DNA of 64,000 nt from Limnanthes douglasii subsp. nivea (taxonomy: Eukaryota > Streptophyta > Magnoliopsida > Brassicales > Limnanthaceae), in the NCBI GenBank assembly GCA_036936605.1, contig JAUPFV010000005.1:5445670-5509669 (forward strand), in the 5' to 3' direction. The notes beneath the pieces were generated by a model. It had not been told where the DNA came from. It did no database searches and saw only the letters and a program-made list of their open reading frames with translations. This document shows positions 1 to 10,898 of this stretch, piece after piece (within the stretch, counting starts at the first letter, position 1; the number at the start of each line of letters is the position of its first letter). The position numbers were made by a program, and so were the translations under genes.

Positions 1-307
1 TCTACCACCAATCGGTCTCCTTCTCTAGCCACAATCGGAGCACCAGGTAACTGACCATCTACTGATATAATAGCCCTCGTGCGACATAACCGTGTCACGT
101 TTTGTAATTTAATCTTCAAAAAATGTAAACCCCAATCAAAATATCAAATACCATTTTCTTTACAAAAGACAAGTCAAGTTTAAAGAGACATACATTAAGC
201 TTATAGTGTCTTGTGATACCAAGAGCAGCTGCAGGAAGGAGAAGAACACTGCAAAATATGAAAACAAAGAAGAGACAATGGTGCACCAAAACATGTAAAG
301 ATCTCAT
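1..307 (-). CDS. Laccase, N-terminal part (two exons, runs off left edge)
   Basis: Exon 1 is 307-194 (38 codons), the intron 193-114 (80 nt, GT at 193-192, AG at 115-114, phase 0) and exon 2 113-1. The spliced product starts with a hydrophobic signal peptide (about residues 1-29, core FFVFIFCSVLLLP). It continues RHYKLN then IKLQNVTRLC, VDGQLPGAP and AREGDRLVV, which is the start of the first cupredoxin domain (Cu-oxidase_3) of plant laccases. The exact join HYKLN/IKLQN matches the laccase N-terminal pattern and supports the splice model. Plant laccases are secreted multicopper oxidases (p-diphenol:O2 oxidoreductases) of the cell wall that oxidise monolignols or flavonoids. Copper-binding His residues would lie beyond the window. 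No break is seen; the subfamily cannot be assigned from 75 residues. Confidence 0.9.
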
Positions 308-381
308 TGTGTTCTTTGGATTTTATGGAGGATTAAGAGATTGTTTTTATGTTGATAAAAGTAAGAGGTGAATCAAATACC

Positions 382-388
382 ATTTATA
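382..388 (-). promoter_or_regulatory. Candidate TATA box of the laccase gene
   Basis: The minus strand reads TATAAAT here, about 75 nt upstream of the laccase start codon at 307, a usual spacing for a plant TATA box with a short leader. The match is to a common AT-rich word in AT-rich DNA, so it is only suggestive. Confidence 0.45.
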
Positions 389-629
389 TGAGAGATGGAG
401 AGAAAACAAAATCTTTAATTGTTTTGGTATGTTAAATCAAATGTTATTGAATGTGTATAATTTTGTTATTCTTTCAATTATTGACTTACTATATTTTTTT
501 TATAAATAGTACGTTTGAATATCAAATTAGTATGTATTTACTTTTTTTAACATTTATTATTAAGAAAAATGCATTTTAAAATAAAATTTTCTCTATGTTA
601 TATAATACAACATTAAAAACTTAAGGGCA
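389..629. other. Intergenic, upstream of laccase
   Basis: AT-rich sequence without a reading frame or recognisable repeat. It probably holds the laccase promoter, but I cannot point to a specific element. Confidence 0.5.
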
Positions 630-1870
630 CGGCTAAACAAAACCTCATTTCTTTGTAGTGTGATTCTAATTCCATATTTTTCCATTAAATGTTAAATTAC
701 TAAACTATCCCTAAATATAAAAACTTTAATTTTTTCATCCACCTCACTTCTATCTTTTTCTCCCCTCTCTCTACTACTTTTCTCTCTAATATTCAAGAAA
801 TATTCAAGAACCAATAAACCCAAAAATAAAAAAAAACATTTAAAATCAACATAAACTCATTAACCTATAAACCCAAAAATCTAGAAAAACATCTCGAAAT
901 CTAGATCTAACTACGGATTTAAATAATTATAACGACCATTTTAGCTTCAATCTTAAAGATTTTCGTTCGGACAAAAATGAACCCCTAACTGACAATCTGG
1001 AGACCGGCCTTGAGGAAAAATTTAAATTTTTAGACTTACCGACATAAATTCGCACGATCGTGCGTCGTTTTGTGCATCCGCACGCAAGAACATGCGTGGA
1101 ACATGCAAAATCACGCATGTTCGTGCGTGGATTTTGCAAAATCTTGACGCTTCCATGCCGAATTTTGTCAATTGAAAACGCTTTCATACCGAATTTAACG
1201 TTTTGGTTTTTATTTCGGTTTTAACTATCTATGAAAATTAAACATTTAAAAAAAATAATAGCGAATAATTTTTATATTTTTTATTAATCTTATTTTTAAT
1301 TATTTAATTATTTAAAGATGAATACAGTATCAATGTAATTCCCTACTTATAAAAGTACAGTGAAAGAGTGATGTATATATATTTATAAATTTTATTTTTC
1401 CTGTAAATGTATAAAAGCATACAAAGTAATATTGAAACAGGTATTTTCACGCACGGCCGTTCGCGGAAATGTGTGTTCCAGAATACTCCTATGCAAATCT
1501 CAAACTTAGTTTAACGGTACCAAATCCAGCAAAACTTATACCAAAGTGAAGCCAACGATCTAATTAAGCATATACATATAATCAAACAACCAAACAACAA
1601 CTACAAGTAGAGGAAAATTTGATTTTTATATCCGAAAAATAAACTCTAAATATCACTACAAATGTAGATCCAAATTAAAAAAAATAGCACAATAGCGTAG
1701 AGAATTCATATTTTAACAAGTCTATGCTGTTGGATTTTAAATATCTAGCATTTTCAAATATTGGGTTAGAGAGAGTTAGGGTTTTCGAAGAAAGAAAATT
1801 GTAGAATTTGGGAAGTTTTGTATTTATATCGATGACATTTTTGTAAATAAGAGGGGTCTCGTTATAGCCA
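630..1870. mobile_element. Possible small Mutator-like or Pack-MULE element
   Basis: The left edge reads GGCTAAACAAAACCTC. The reverse complement of the right edge (1853-1870) reads TGGCTATAACGAGACCCC, giving an imperfect inverted pair. Between them lie a palindrome-rich GC island (1060-1140, including CGCACGATCGTGCG) and no conserved coding sequence; the 86-codon minus frame at 927-1187 has no family resemblance. The right end is followed by three near-copies of a 16-bp unit GGGTCTCGTTATAACC (1854-1905). No clear target duplication was found, so this call is tentative. Confidence 0.25.
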
Positions 1871-1905
1871 AACCGGGTCTCACTATAACCGGGTCTCGTT
1901 ATAAA

Positions 1906-2390
1906 AAAACGGATCTTGAATTAGCCTAGCCCAAAGCTTAATTATGAACTTGGAATTTGAACACCGAATCCTATAACTACACACTATGTAGTTTTATTAG
2001 ACTAAAATTAATTAAGACCCTAATTATAAAAAAATATTTAAAAATATAATTAAAATTAAAATTTAAAGCCCTAACTTTTAAACTCTTTTATACATATTAT
2101 TTGAGAATATCTAAATACACCTTGATAAATAAATTATGGGTTAAATATGTATTGATATTAGGTATAAACCATTCGATTGGATTCAATACATTATAAGATT
2201 AAATTTGTTTCGCCAAATCTCGTTTATGCGGTTGACTAAAGATCGTCTAATCACATATAAAAAGAAAAAAATAAGTAACATTAAAAGAGAAAATTAGAAA
2301 AGAAAAAAAATTGTAGATATATATCAAGATTATCATTCTATTTTTTAGCACGATTTTTATTGTCTTAATTTTTTTAAATGAGAGCTACCT
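1906..2390. other. Intergenic, nothing recognised
   Basis: AT-rich sequence between the possible Mutator-like element and the first gag remnant. No long frame, repeat or RNA gene is visible. Confidence 0.5.
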
Positions 2391-2840
2391 ATGAATTTTG
2401 ATCCATATAGGATGGATAAATATGATGTGACTGCAGATCTCGATCATCATTTGGAGCAATTTCGTAGTACGATGATAGGTTTTAAGTTATATGATACTTT
2501 GTTGTGTATAATATTTTTTATTACATTTATAAAAAATGATTTGACATTATTTAATAATCTTCCATACAGATCACTCCACTGTTTCGAGAATTATAAAGCT
2601 CGTTTGGAAGTCGGTTTATTGAAAATAAGACAATCAAGAATAATGAAGATTATATTAAGACATTTTATTATAAAACGGATTGAATCGTTAAGAAACTATG
2701 TTCATAGATTTGTTCAAAAAATAGTTTAAAAATATTTCAAGACGGTGTTGTTTTAGCTATTTTTAAGACGAGTATTTTAATGGAAAGCCAGTTTTTAGAA
2801 GATCATATGGAGAATTTGTTAAGATGATTTTTTTATTAAA
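2391..2840 (+). pseudogene. Tat-lineage Ty3/gypsy gag remnant (element A)
   Basis: A 112-codon open frame (2391-2729) carries the retrotransposon gag signature: DPYRMDKYDVTADLDHHLEQF, then a LYDTLLCIIF-like segment and NNLPYRSLHCFE, as in Retrotrans_gag of Tat/Ogre elements. Homology continues in another frame to about 2840 (FKTSILMESQFLE and LEDHMENLL). A short duplicated stretch follows (about 2840-2930, both copies containing GTCTTTCAATTT). Gag would form the nucleocapsid-like particle. The frame is truncated and shifted and no LTR is found upstream. It is the 5' part of decayed plus-strand element A, which continues at 3300, 4200, 4620 and, beyond the duplication, 13,879. Confidence 0.7.
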
Positions 2841-3299
2841 GTTGATGAAACAAAACGAGGTGTAGGTCTTTCAATTTAAATATTTGATGAAACAAAACAT
2901 GGTGGAGGTCTTTCAATTTAAATAGAATAAAGAGTATGGTCGTCTAATAAGAGGCAAAGTACTAAAGAGAGGTCCGATAAGGTCGTTAGTGGACCGTCTA
3001 ACCGAATTTGATAAGTCAAACAAAAGTTTTACACCTTTCACATCATGTATATCAACTATTTATGATAGAATAAAGGAAAAGATCAATTACAGATTCCCAT
3101 GGGACATGAATTTTGCAAATATCGGAAGATCTAAAATGTTTTTGTGTTTACAATTGCAATAATGGCCATGCAACTAGAATATATTCTTAATTAAGAGATG
3201 AAATTTTGAGTTTAATTGACAAAGAAGAGTTGGTTAAGTTTGTCAAGAATATAAAAATAGAAATAAGAGAGGAAAATGATAAAATAATAGTCCCAAAAA

Positions 3300-4360
3300 A
3301 TAAAGAATTGATAAGCAAGTGATTTGTACTATTTTCTGATTGAGATGCTTTAGCCATAACATATCATTCATAAAGGAAGCGGCACATGAATGGTTTTGAA
3401 ATACATATTATCGATGAGTTGTTGATGCATATAAACAGGAGTCCAACACCAACTTTAACATATGCTGATGATGATCTATGAAGCATTGCAACTTCGTATG
3501 AAGATGTTTTATTCATAATGGTGGAAATAGTCGGGATCATCATTTAGAGATTCATGATTGATATTGGGAGCTCGACTAATGTTCGGTATCGAAGTGGGTA
3601 TGAAAAAATGATTAGAGTGGCTCTGTATGTAAATAGTGGTAAAACTCTTATGAGTTTTGCGGGTCGGTCAACTAGTTGTGTAAGGAAGTAGAATTACCAC
3701 TGAATATTAGATCCAACTTGACATAAAAAAAATTAATACTCTTTGTTATGAATGAGTCGAATAGTTCCTTGACAGTGTACCGTGCTCGGCGGTACAGTTT
3801 TGTGTCATTGACAAGCTGTAATACAATGGATGATTTTCTTAAAAGAGTCTATGAGCCCATTAGGCCCACTGTCTAGTAAGTCTATTCTATAAATCTGAAA
3901 TCTGTAACCTTTTCTATCATAGTGAAACTCTTTTCTCTGGCGGCGCCCGTGGACGTAGACAATTGTCGAACCACGTTAAATCTTGTGTTCATTCAAGTTT
4001 TTCCTACACAAAACATAATCTGAAATCTGTAACCTTTTCTATCATAGTGAAACTCTTTTCTCTGGCGGCGCCCGTGGACGTAGACAATTGTCGAACCACG
4101 TTAAATCTTGTGTTCATTCAAGTTTTTCCTTCACATATGTTCCGTGGTTGAGCCATTTTGATAATTACATAGTAATTTAATAACATTTTTTTTATATAAT
4201 TTTTGATGCATCGAGCTCATACAAGACTATTTTAGCTCGTCCAAGGTTACATAATATCATAGTTGATGCCTCGTATTACCATCAATATGTAAAAGTAATT
4301 TTACAGGAATCAAGTGGGATTTATAAGAAGTTTTCAAAGGATCGCTCAAGACTATTATTT
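3300..4360 (+). pseudogene. Decayed gypsy protease, split by a solo LTR (element A)
   Basis: Between 3300 and 3720 several frames give FSD.DALAITYHS, EDVLFIMVEIVG and then MIDIGSSTNVRY. The last corresponds to the aspartic protease active site, with the expected D-T/S-G replaced by D-I-G-S. After the inserted LTR (3744-4185) the domain resumes as SSYKTILARPRLHN and ASYYHQYVKV, the region that reads YNAILGR in the better copy at 7087. Stops and frameshifts are numerous, so it is dead. In an intact element this enzyme would cleave the Gag-Pol polyprotein. Confidence 0.65.
3744..4185. mobile_element. Solo LTR of the copia family at 24-29 kb, reverse orientation
   Basis: The segment runs TGTTATGAATGAGTCGAATA to TAACA and matches the reverse complement of the 394-bp LTRs at 23,974 and 28,523 along its length. 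It contains a 126-bp internal tandem duplication (about 3892-4017 and 4018-4140) covering the CTGGCGGCGCCCGTGGACG block. It lies inside the decayed protease of element A. Flanks are CTCTT and TTTTT, so the 5-bp target duplication is at best eroded. No internal copia sequence remains, as expected after LTR-LTR recombination. Confidence 0.8.
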
Positions 4361-4619
4361 GACGTCCCTCTGTCGATATAAAGTTGTATTATAGTAGTCA
4401 TAAAATCCATTTAGGGAGTCATAATTGATAAAAGATAATAATCCATTGATAGAAACTAAACAGGGAGAAATTGACGGTCCTGGTGAAGTACTCTATTTAA
4501 CTGAGTATGTGGATGAAATACTTGGTCTAGAGTTTGAAATGGGAAAAGAAGTTAAAATATGCAGTGGTTAAAATTGAGTTTATTGATTGTCTAAAGTGAA
4601 ATGTTGATATTATTGCATG
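4186..4619 (+). pseudogene. Protease to reverse transcriptase linker of element A
   Basis: After the protease tail (to about 4360) the sequence corresponds to the linker between protease and reverse transcriptase seen at 7470-7650 in the better copy. It is too decayed for domain assignment. Confidence 0.4.
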
Positions 4620-5122
4620 AAGTATTGATGATGTTACTAGGGTTTGTAAGTCTATTTTTTCATGAATTACCTATTAATAAGAGGTTTAGGCTAATACGAC
4701 AAAAGAGAAGAAATATTTATCCACAAAAATCTGAGGCAATTATAAACGAGTTTGAAAGGTTACTTAAAGTATGACATATATGAGAGTCATTGTATACAAC
4801 AAGGATGAAAATGAAAAAAAAATAGGAAATTAAAAATGTGTGTAGATTTCAATAATATGAACTGTGTTTACCCAAAGATTATTTTTAATTACCTTGTATT
4901 GATCAATTAGTGGATGTTACAATATGACATAAAGTACTGTCATTTATTGACAGTTATTCATGATATAGTTAGATTAGAACGATTCATAATGATGAATAAA
5001 GTACAACATTTATAACTGAATGAGGATTATATTGTTATAAGGTGATGGTATTTGGTTTTAAAATGCAAGAGAAACTTATTAGCAACATGTCAACCATAAA
5101 ACAGTTGGGAAATAATATGGAA

Positions 5123-5125
<3 letters not shown>

Positions 5126-5168
<43 letters not shown>
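5126..5168. repeat. (AT)n microsatellite
   Basis: An uninterrupted run of about 20 AT units inside the decayed reverse transcriptase, exactly at the left edge of the duplicated 0.8-kb block. Confidence 0.95.
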
Positions 5169-5171
<3 letters not shown>

Positions 5172-5988
5172 GATAATGAAAACCAATGATGAGGTTATGC
5201 ATATTTTAGCATATTTGAATTTTTTTGATAACCTTCTATTTAATCCAAAGTTAAACTTGTTGAAGTGTTCTTTTTATGTATGAACTGGAAATTTTCTAGG
5301 TTATGTATAGCAAAAGGGTATCGAGTTCGACCTTGTACAGTTAAAAGCATTGTTAACTATGAATCCACGTAAATCTGTTACGAAAGTACAAAAATTAATG
5401 TGTCTTATGACGTATTTATCAAGGTTTATATCTAGGTAGTCAGACAAGATTCATGTTTTCTTCGGTATTTTAAAAGAGAAAAAAGGTTCGGTTGAAATCA
5501 TATATGTTGTAAATATTTTGATAAGCTAAATAAGTATATAACTTCAACAAAAAATGTATTTACACTAATAAAATAAGATTCTTTGTTTTATACATATTTG
5601 TGTTAAGTTTTGTTGCTAGTGACGTGAAGATAACAAGGTACAAAGAACAATTTATCATGTGAAAAGTTTGGTGTATTCTAGAAAAAGATATTTTAATATA
5701 GAAAAGTTTGCATTTGATTCAGTTGTGAATGCAAGAAAGATGTGACCAAATTTTTAAAATCATATTATCATATTACGTACTTTTTTTTGTTAAGTAGTGT
5801 TTTACATAACCAAATGTATTAGGCCATTTAACACGTTGTTTCATGGAAGTTTAAGAATATTAAATTAGATATGGTCATCATACAATAATAAAAGAACTGA
5901 CAGTGGTGGACTTCATTAATGAATTTTAAAAAGAACGACCAAATGATGAGAGTAAAAAAATTGGAAAATATTTTACCTAAAGTTGGTG
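5163..5988 (+). repeat. 0.8-kb direct repeat, copy A
   Basis: From ATAATATGATAATGAAAACC to GGAAAATATTTTACCTAAAG this block recurs at 13,878-14,688 with only scattered substitutions and short indels. Both copies encode the same decayed gypsy connection/RNase H region. The two copies flank a 7.9-kb interval holding the second Tat element. Confidence 0.9.
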
Positions 5989-7079
5989 ATAAACTTTTAC
6001 ATTCGTTTCGAAGGAATATATAAAGTTGGTCACATGTGTAGATACTAAAGTTTTATACAATTTTTATCCATAATTATACCATGTACAAAAGAATAATTGA
6101 GGTGTATTTTGTACTACTAATATCGATAATAATTGCAATGAATTTGAGCTTGAGTCACTATTGTGCTTTGTATTTAGTCTTTAATAGATAATATGTTGAA
6201 GTTTGGTCTCATCCATATAAGTGGATTCGATTTTAAACCGTGATCCAATACATAAAAAGATAAATGTATGAGTGTACTTCCAAACCACTCATCAAATAAC
6301 CTTTTAACCCACTCCTTTTAAAGAAAAATCTAAAATACTTATCTTTGTCTTCCTCGAACCACACACCAAAACATCTTCACAAAAAAAATATGATAATGAA
6401 AAACTTAACTTTCCAACGATCAGACTCGCTTCAAATTAATTTTTCACTCAACCAAATTTTAAAATCAGATAAAACCCTTATCTAAAAAAAATTAACATTT
6501 AAAAATTAAATCTCTAAACTCAACTCGCCTACAACATTTATTTCCTAATGAATGGACCTATAGCCAATGGTTAATATCCACATTGTTTTAGTATTTAATA
6601 AAATATTTTTAATCAGTTACGAAATAAATTCATTCACCACATATAGAAGTATAACGTTTTATAGACATTTATCCTTAAAACCTTTTTATCTATTTACTTA
6701 TCCGAGTCATATTTCTATACAAAATACTATGTTTTAATATTCGGGATTTGTTAGCCTCACAATATGAATTTTATTTCAAAATTTATTAAACCCACAAACC
6801 CGCTATTTATTTATTTAATGATGATATCATCACCTTAATCAAAATACCTTATTTATATTTTGCATCATCCTCAAATTTTCACAAAAATTATAATCATAAA
6901 TGCATACATATTAAAACTACCCTCAAATTTTCACGAAACTCATAATTGTTTTAGCTTTTGTCAATAAATTTTTTCAAATTTTTGTCAATAGATTTTTTCA
7001 AATACAATTCTTTAGCTTAATAAAAAAATATTGTTCATACGTACGATGTAATTAGAGACTTTAAATAATTTAGTTTCGC
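5989..7079. other. AT-rich interval, no recognised feature
   Basis: Sequence between direct-repeat copy A and the Tat fragment. No LTR ends (TG...CA), gag or host reading frame could be recognised. Whether it belongs to the decayed element or came with the second one is unclear. Confidence 0.4.
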
Positions 7080-7086
7080 ATAAATC

Positions 7087-7467
7087 TTGTTTATGAGCAC
7101 TTACAGGATAATTTCTGACCCACCAGTCATACGACGTTCCGACAGAACCATAGTGGGTTTTACCGGCGCCACAGCAGTGGTAGTTGGAGAATTTCAATGT
7201 GTGGTCGAGTTGGGCCGTGGGCCATTCAAGAAAGAGGTGGAAGTATTGTTTATTGTTGTTGACGTGCCGACTTCGTATAATGCTATTCTGGGTCGCTCTT
7301 GGTTGTCCCGAATGCATGGTGTAATTTCGACGGTACATCAGTGTTTAAAGTATATGGTAGGGAACAATGTCGGGATAATCAGAAGTAGCCAAAAAATGGC
7401 CCGCGAATGTTACCAGATAGCTTTATCCTCGAAGGGAGTTCGGGGAGAAGTGTCAGATAAAGCATAG
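7087..7467 (+). pseudogene. Gypsy protease, C-terminal part (element B)
   Basis: A 126-codon frame with VGFTGATAVVVGEF, TSYNAILGRSWL, GVISTVHQCLKY and a terminal ARECY motif, the typical tail of Tat proteases just upstream of reverse transcriptase. The D-T/S-G active site would lie upstream and is absent. The start methionine is therefore not a real initiation codon. The frame is the same as the reverse transcriptase at 7654, separated from it by stops at 7465-7467 and 7621-7623. The linker between them (FLVPEEDSEAHEFESG) is in frame. Confidence 0.75.
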
Positions 7468-7623
7468 CAATTAAAGGGGCCTTACTCCGAATTCATCCCA
7501 TGTGATGATCCGAGGGAGACCCCCGGATTTCTGGTCCCGGAAGAAGATTCCGAGGCACATGAATTTGAGAGTGGCAGATCCTTGAAGATCGGAGTAAAAC
7601 TTTCTTCTGAGTTCAGAGAATGA

Positions 7624-9290
7624 TTAATTGCGTTTTTATCTAACAAACTCGATATGTTTGCTTGGTGTGCACAAGATGTCACGGGAGTACCATCGGAGGT
7701 CATATGTCATAAACTTGCGGTACGACTTGATGTTAGACCCATTGTCCAGAAGAGGAGACCCGTTTCTCCGGAGAAGGCTACAACTATTCTTTTGGAAGTG
7801 GAGAGGTTGTTAAGAATAGGCCACATTCGTGAGTCACATTATCCTGCATGGGCCTCGAATCCGGTCTTGGTTAGGAAAAAGAATGGCAAGTGGAGAATGT
7901 ACGTTGACTTTACAGACTTAAACAAAGCTTGTCCCAAAGATCCGTTTCCGATGCCACATATTGATCAGTTAGTGGATTCGACTTCAGGCAATAGATTGTT
8001 GTCCTTCATGGACGCGTATTCTGGGTACAATCAAATCCGGTTGGACATTCATGATGAAGAAAGCACTTCGTTTATTACCGGGAGAAGATTATACTGCTAC
8101 AAGGTTATGCCATTCGGCTTGAAAAATGAGGGGGAAACTTATCAGCGCTTGGTCAACAAAACCTTTGAGGAACAGATTGGCCGGAATATTGAAGCATATA
8201 TCGATGATATGTTAGTCAAGAGTTTGCAGGACGAGGATCATTTTGCTGACCTGGAAGAGACTTTCAATAATTTGAGTAAGGTCAACTTGAAATTGAACCC
8301 AGAAAAGTGTGTTTTTGGGGTGCGATCGGGTAAGTTCCTTGGGTATATGATCAGTGAGAGAGGTATTGAGGCTGACCCGAATCAAATAAAGGCTTTAATC
8401 ACTATGACTCCACCTCGAAATATTAAGGAAGTCCAAATCTTGTCAGGGAGATTGGCAGCATTGAACAGGTTCATTTCTCGATCCTCGGTCAAATGTGCAC
8501 ATTTCTTTAAGATATTACGAAATGCCAAACAATTTAATTGGATTGATGAGTGCTCAGCAGCTTTTCGCAAAATTCAGGAATATTTGACATCCCCTGATAT
8601 ACTGTCTAAACCGTTGTTGGGGGAAAGATTGATTATCTATGTAGCCTTTTCAGATTGTGCGGTCAGTGCTGTTCTACTTCGCGAAGAGGAATCTCTTATG
8701 AAACCTATCTATTATGTCAGTAAGAGTTTGTTGGATGCGGAAAATCAATATCTTAAGTTGGAGAAGGTAGCGTTGGCTTTGGTGACGGCGGCTCGAAAGA
8801 TGAGACCTTACTTCCAGGCACATCCTATAGTTATTCAGACAACTTTTCCCCTAAAGGGTTTGTTACAGAGGCCTGATATCTCTGGGAGGATGACTAAATG
8901 GTCAGTAGAACTAGGAGATTTTGACATAGCATTTGAGCCTCGAACGGCGATAAAAGCTCAATTCTTAGCTGATTTTTTGGTCAAATTCCATTCAAACAGA
9001 GAGGATAAAGAGGTCGGTGACCATTTTGATGAAACGGAATGGTTGGTACGAACAGATGGCGGGTCGAACATTTCTGGAAGTGGGGCGGGTGTCCAATTGA
9101 TTTCTCCAGAAGGGATAGTTATGTTCCAAGCTATTCGATTTGGTTTAAGGCAACTAACAATGAAGCGGAGTATGAAGCTGCATTAGCGGGCTTGCGTTTA
9201 GCTCAGATATGTGGGGCCAAAAAGGTTAAACTGATCAACGATTCGCAGTTAGTGATAAACCAAGCTTTGGGAGAGTCCGAGGCCAGATAA
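7624..9290 (+). pseudogene. Gypsy reverse transcriptase and two RNase H domains (element B)
   Basis: Reverse transcriptase motifs appear in order: MYVDFTDLNKACPKDPFP, FMDAYSGYNQI, VMPFGLKN and the catalytic YIDD at 8197-8208, then CVFGVRSGKFLGYMIS. The native RNase H follows (VAFSDCAVSAVLL, PIYYVSKSL). A second, archaeal-like RNase H comes next (LVRTDGGSNISGSGAG, KATNNEAEYEAALAGLRL, NDSQLVINQ); possession of this extra domain marks the Tat lineage. The enzyme would copy the element RNA into DNA. A one-base deletion near 9145 shifts frame between the two halves of the second RNase H, and TAA at 9288 ends the block. The first frame alone is 510 codons. Confidence 0.85.
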
Positions 9291-10754
9291 GATAAGCTGA
9301 TACAGTATTTGAAAGCATTAAAAGATTTGGTGTCTGAGTTTGAGGAAGTCAAGTATGAATATGTTCGAAGGGAGTCAAATGTTGTCCCAGATTCTTTGGC
9401 CTCCGCCTCAGGAACGGAGGGATACCCATGGGTCTTGATTCAAGAACATCCTTCGATTATGATTGATGCGGAGCATGCAATGAACGTTAGCGAGGAGAGC
9501 AATGTGATCAAAGATGATTGGAGGTCAGCTATCATTGACTTCTTAGAAAATGATACTTTACCCGTCGGAAAGTACGAGGGTAGGAAAATTAGATTCAAGT
9601 CTCATGGGTATATCATGCTGGCAGGCGTGCTGTATAAGAAATCTTTAAGTCGACCATTATTAAGGTGTCTAAACAAGGATAAGTCACAATTCATCCTATC
9701 CGAATTGCATGATGGGGAAGGTTCTGCCCATTGTGTGTATAAGGCATTAGTTCAACGGGTGTTTCTGGCTGGTTATTATTGGCCGACTATCGCTTCAAAT
9801 GCAAAAGATTTGGTAAAACGATGTGACACGTGTCAGCGTTATGCCAATGTGATCCATAAGCATGGGGTATTATTGGAGAGTATTTCGGAAGCAGTCCCGT
9901 TCGACAGGTGGGGCATTGTTCTAGTTAGGCCTTTACCAATGGCATCCGGTGGCAGGCAAACTATCATTGTAGCAGTGGATTATTTCTCTAAGTGGGTAGA
10001 AGCGGAACCTTTAGCAGGGACAAAGGCCAAAGATGCGATCAAATTCATTGTGCCAAATATTTGCTGTCGTTTTGGTGTGCCATTGCAAATCACAACGGAT
10101 AATGGGCCTCAGTTTGATAACAAGGAGTTCAAAATTTTTTGCATCTCCAGGGGCATACGACAATGTTTTTCTGTCCCATTTCATCCTCAAGCTAATAGGA
10201 AAGTGGAAGTGACTAATCGCACAATTATCGATGGTTTGAAAAAGAACTTGGAAGGAAAGGCAGGAAAATGGCCTAATTATTTACAAGAAGTATTGTGGGC
10301 TTACAGGATAACTCCACGAACGGCTACTGCTGTATCTCCATTTGCCTTAGTGTATGACATGGATGCCATTGTCCCTCTAGAGATTGTTTTCCCTTCACAT
10401 CGTGTGGCAACGTATACAGAAGATGTGAACGACTAAAACAGAGCACTAGCGTTAGACTTGGTTGAAGAAAAAAGACAACGAGCACAGTTGACGTCCCTCC
10501 TTTATCAAACTCTTATGAGGAGTCGGTATGCGTCTAAAGTAAAGTACAGAGACTTTAAGGTGGGAGACAAAGTACTACGTAAATTTTTCCTGCATACTAA
10601 AGACAAGAGTCTGGGTAAATTGGGACCAAATTGGGAGGGCCCTTATGAGGTCACCGAGAAAGTGAAACTAGGCACGTATCGGTTAAAAGACAAGAAAGGG
10701 CGATATCTCCGTCTCCCATGGAACATTGAACACTTAAAGTTGTATCTTGAATGA
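9291..10754 (+). pseudogene. Gypsy integrase (element B)
   Basis: This continues the frame of the upstream RNase H block after the stop at 9288. The zinc-binding HHCC module is ELHDGEGSAHCVYKAL ... CDTCQRYA. The catalytic core shows VDYFSKWVEAE, TTDNGPQFDN and HPQANRKVEVTNRT, giving the D, D and E of the triad; the usual N-G-Q before V-E is N-R-K here. Then come LWAYRITPRTATAVSPFALVY and, after a stop at 10,434-10,436, the C-terminal module with FKVGDKVLRK, LGPNWEGPYEV and YRLKD. Integrase inserts the cDNA into the genome. One internal stop makes the copy defective, but the domain order is complete. Confidence 0.85.
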
Positions 10755-10898
10755 GAAATTAGTTGTCCTTTTTTGTACAAGAAAGTTCCAAACATAGTGA
10801 GGGCATACTTTTTCCTACCCTGGTAGGCACAGGAAGGTTTTAACAAGGTGTCCAATGAGCTGCTTAATATGACGTATTTTTTGCCTCAAACTATTTTT
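10755..10898. other. Spacer between integrase and minisatellite
   Basis: Short untranslated region of element B leading into the tandem array. Confidence 0.5.

Larger units (their letters stand above)
4620..5988 (+). pseudogene. Decayed gypsy reverse transcriptase (element A)
   Basis: In mixed frames I read RQKRRNIYPQKSEAIINEFERLLK, then MCVDFNNMN (the VDFTDLN motif), MVFGFK (MPFGLKN) and, after the AT repeat, LFNPKLNLLKCSFYV, FLGYV, KGIEFDLVQLKALLTMNPRK and LSRFISR. These match, in order, the reverse transcriptase and connection region of the Tat element at 7654-9186. The YxDD region is lost in the microsatellite interval. Many stops and frameshifts make it a relic. Its last 0.8 kb is repeated almost identically at 13,878-14,688. 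Confidence 0.7.

Noticed and set aside
116..193. Continuous frame through the laccase intron
   Set aside because: Reading through gives a stop and no laccase similarity; splicing at 193/114 restores the conserved domain.
927..1187. 86-codon minus-strand frame
   Set aside because: No motif, overlaps a palindrome-rich non-coding stretch; likely chance.
3963..4151. 62-codon plus-strand frame
   Set aside because: Inside the solo copia LTR and its tandem duplication.
7012..7338. Minus-strand frame of 108 codons
   Set aside because: Shadow of the gypsy protease frame on the other strand.
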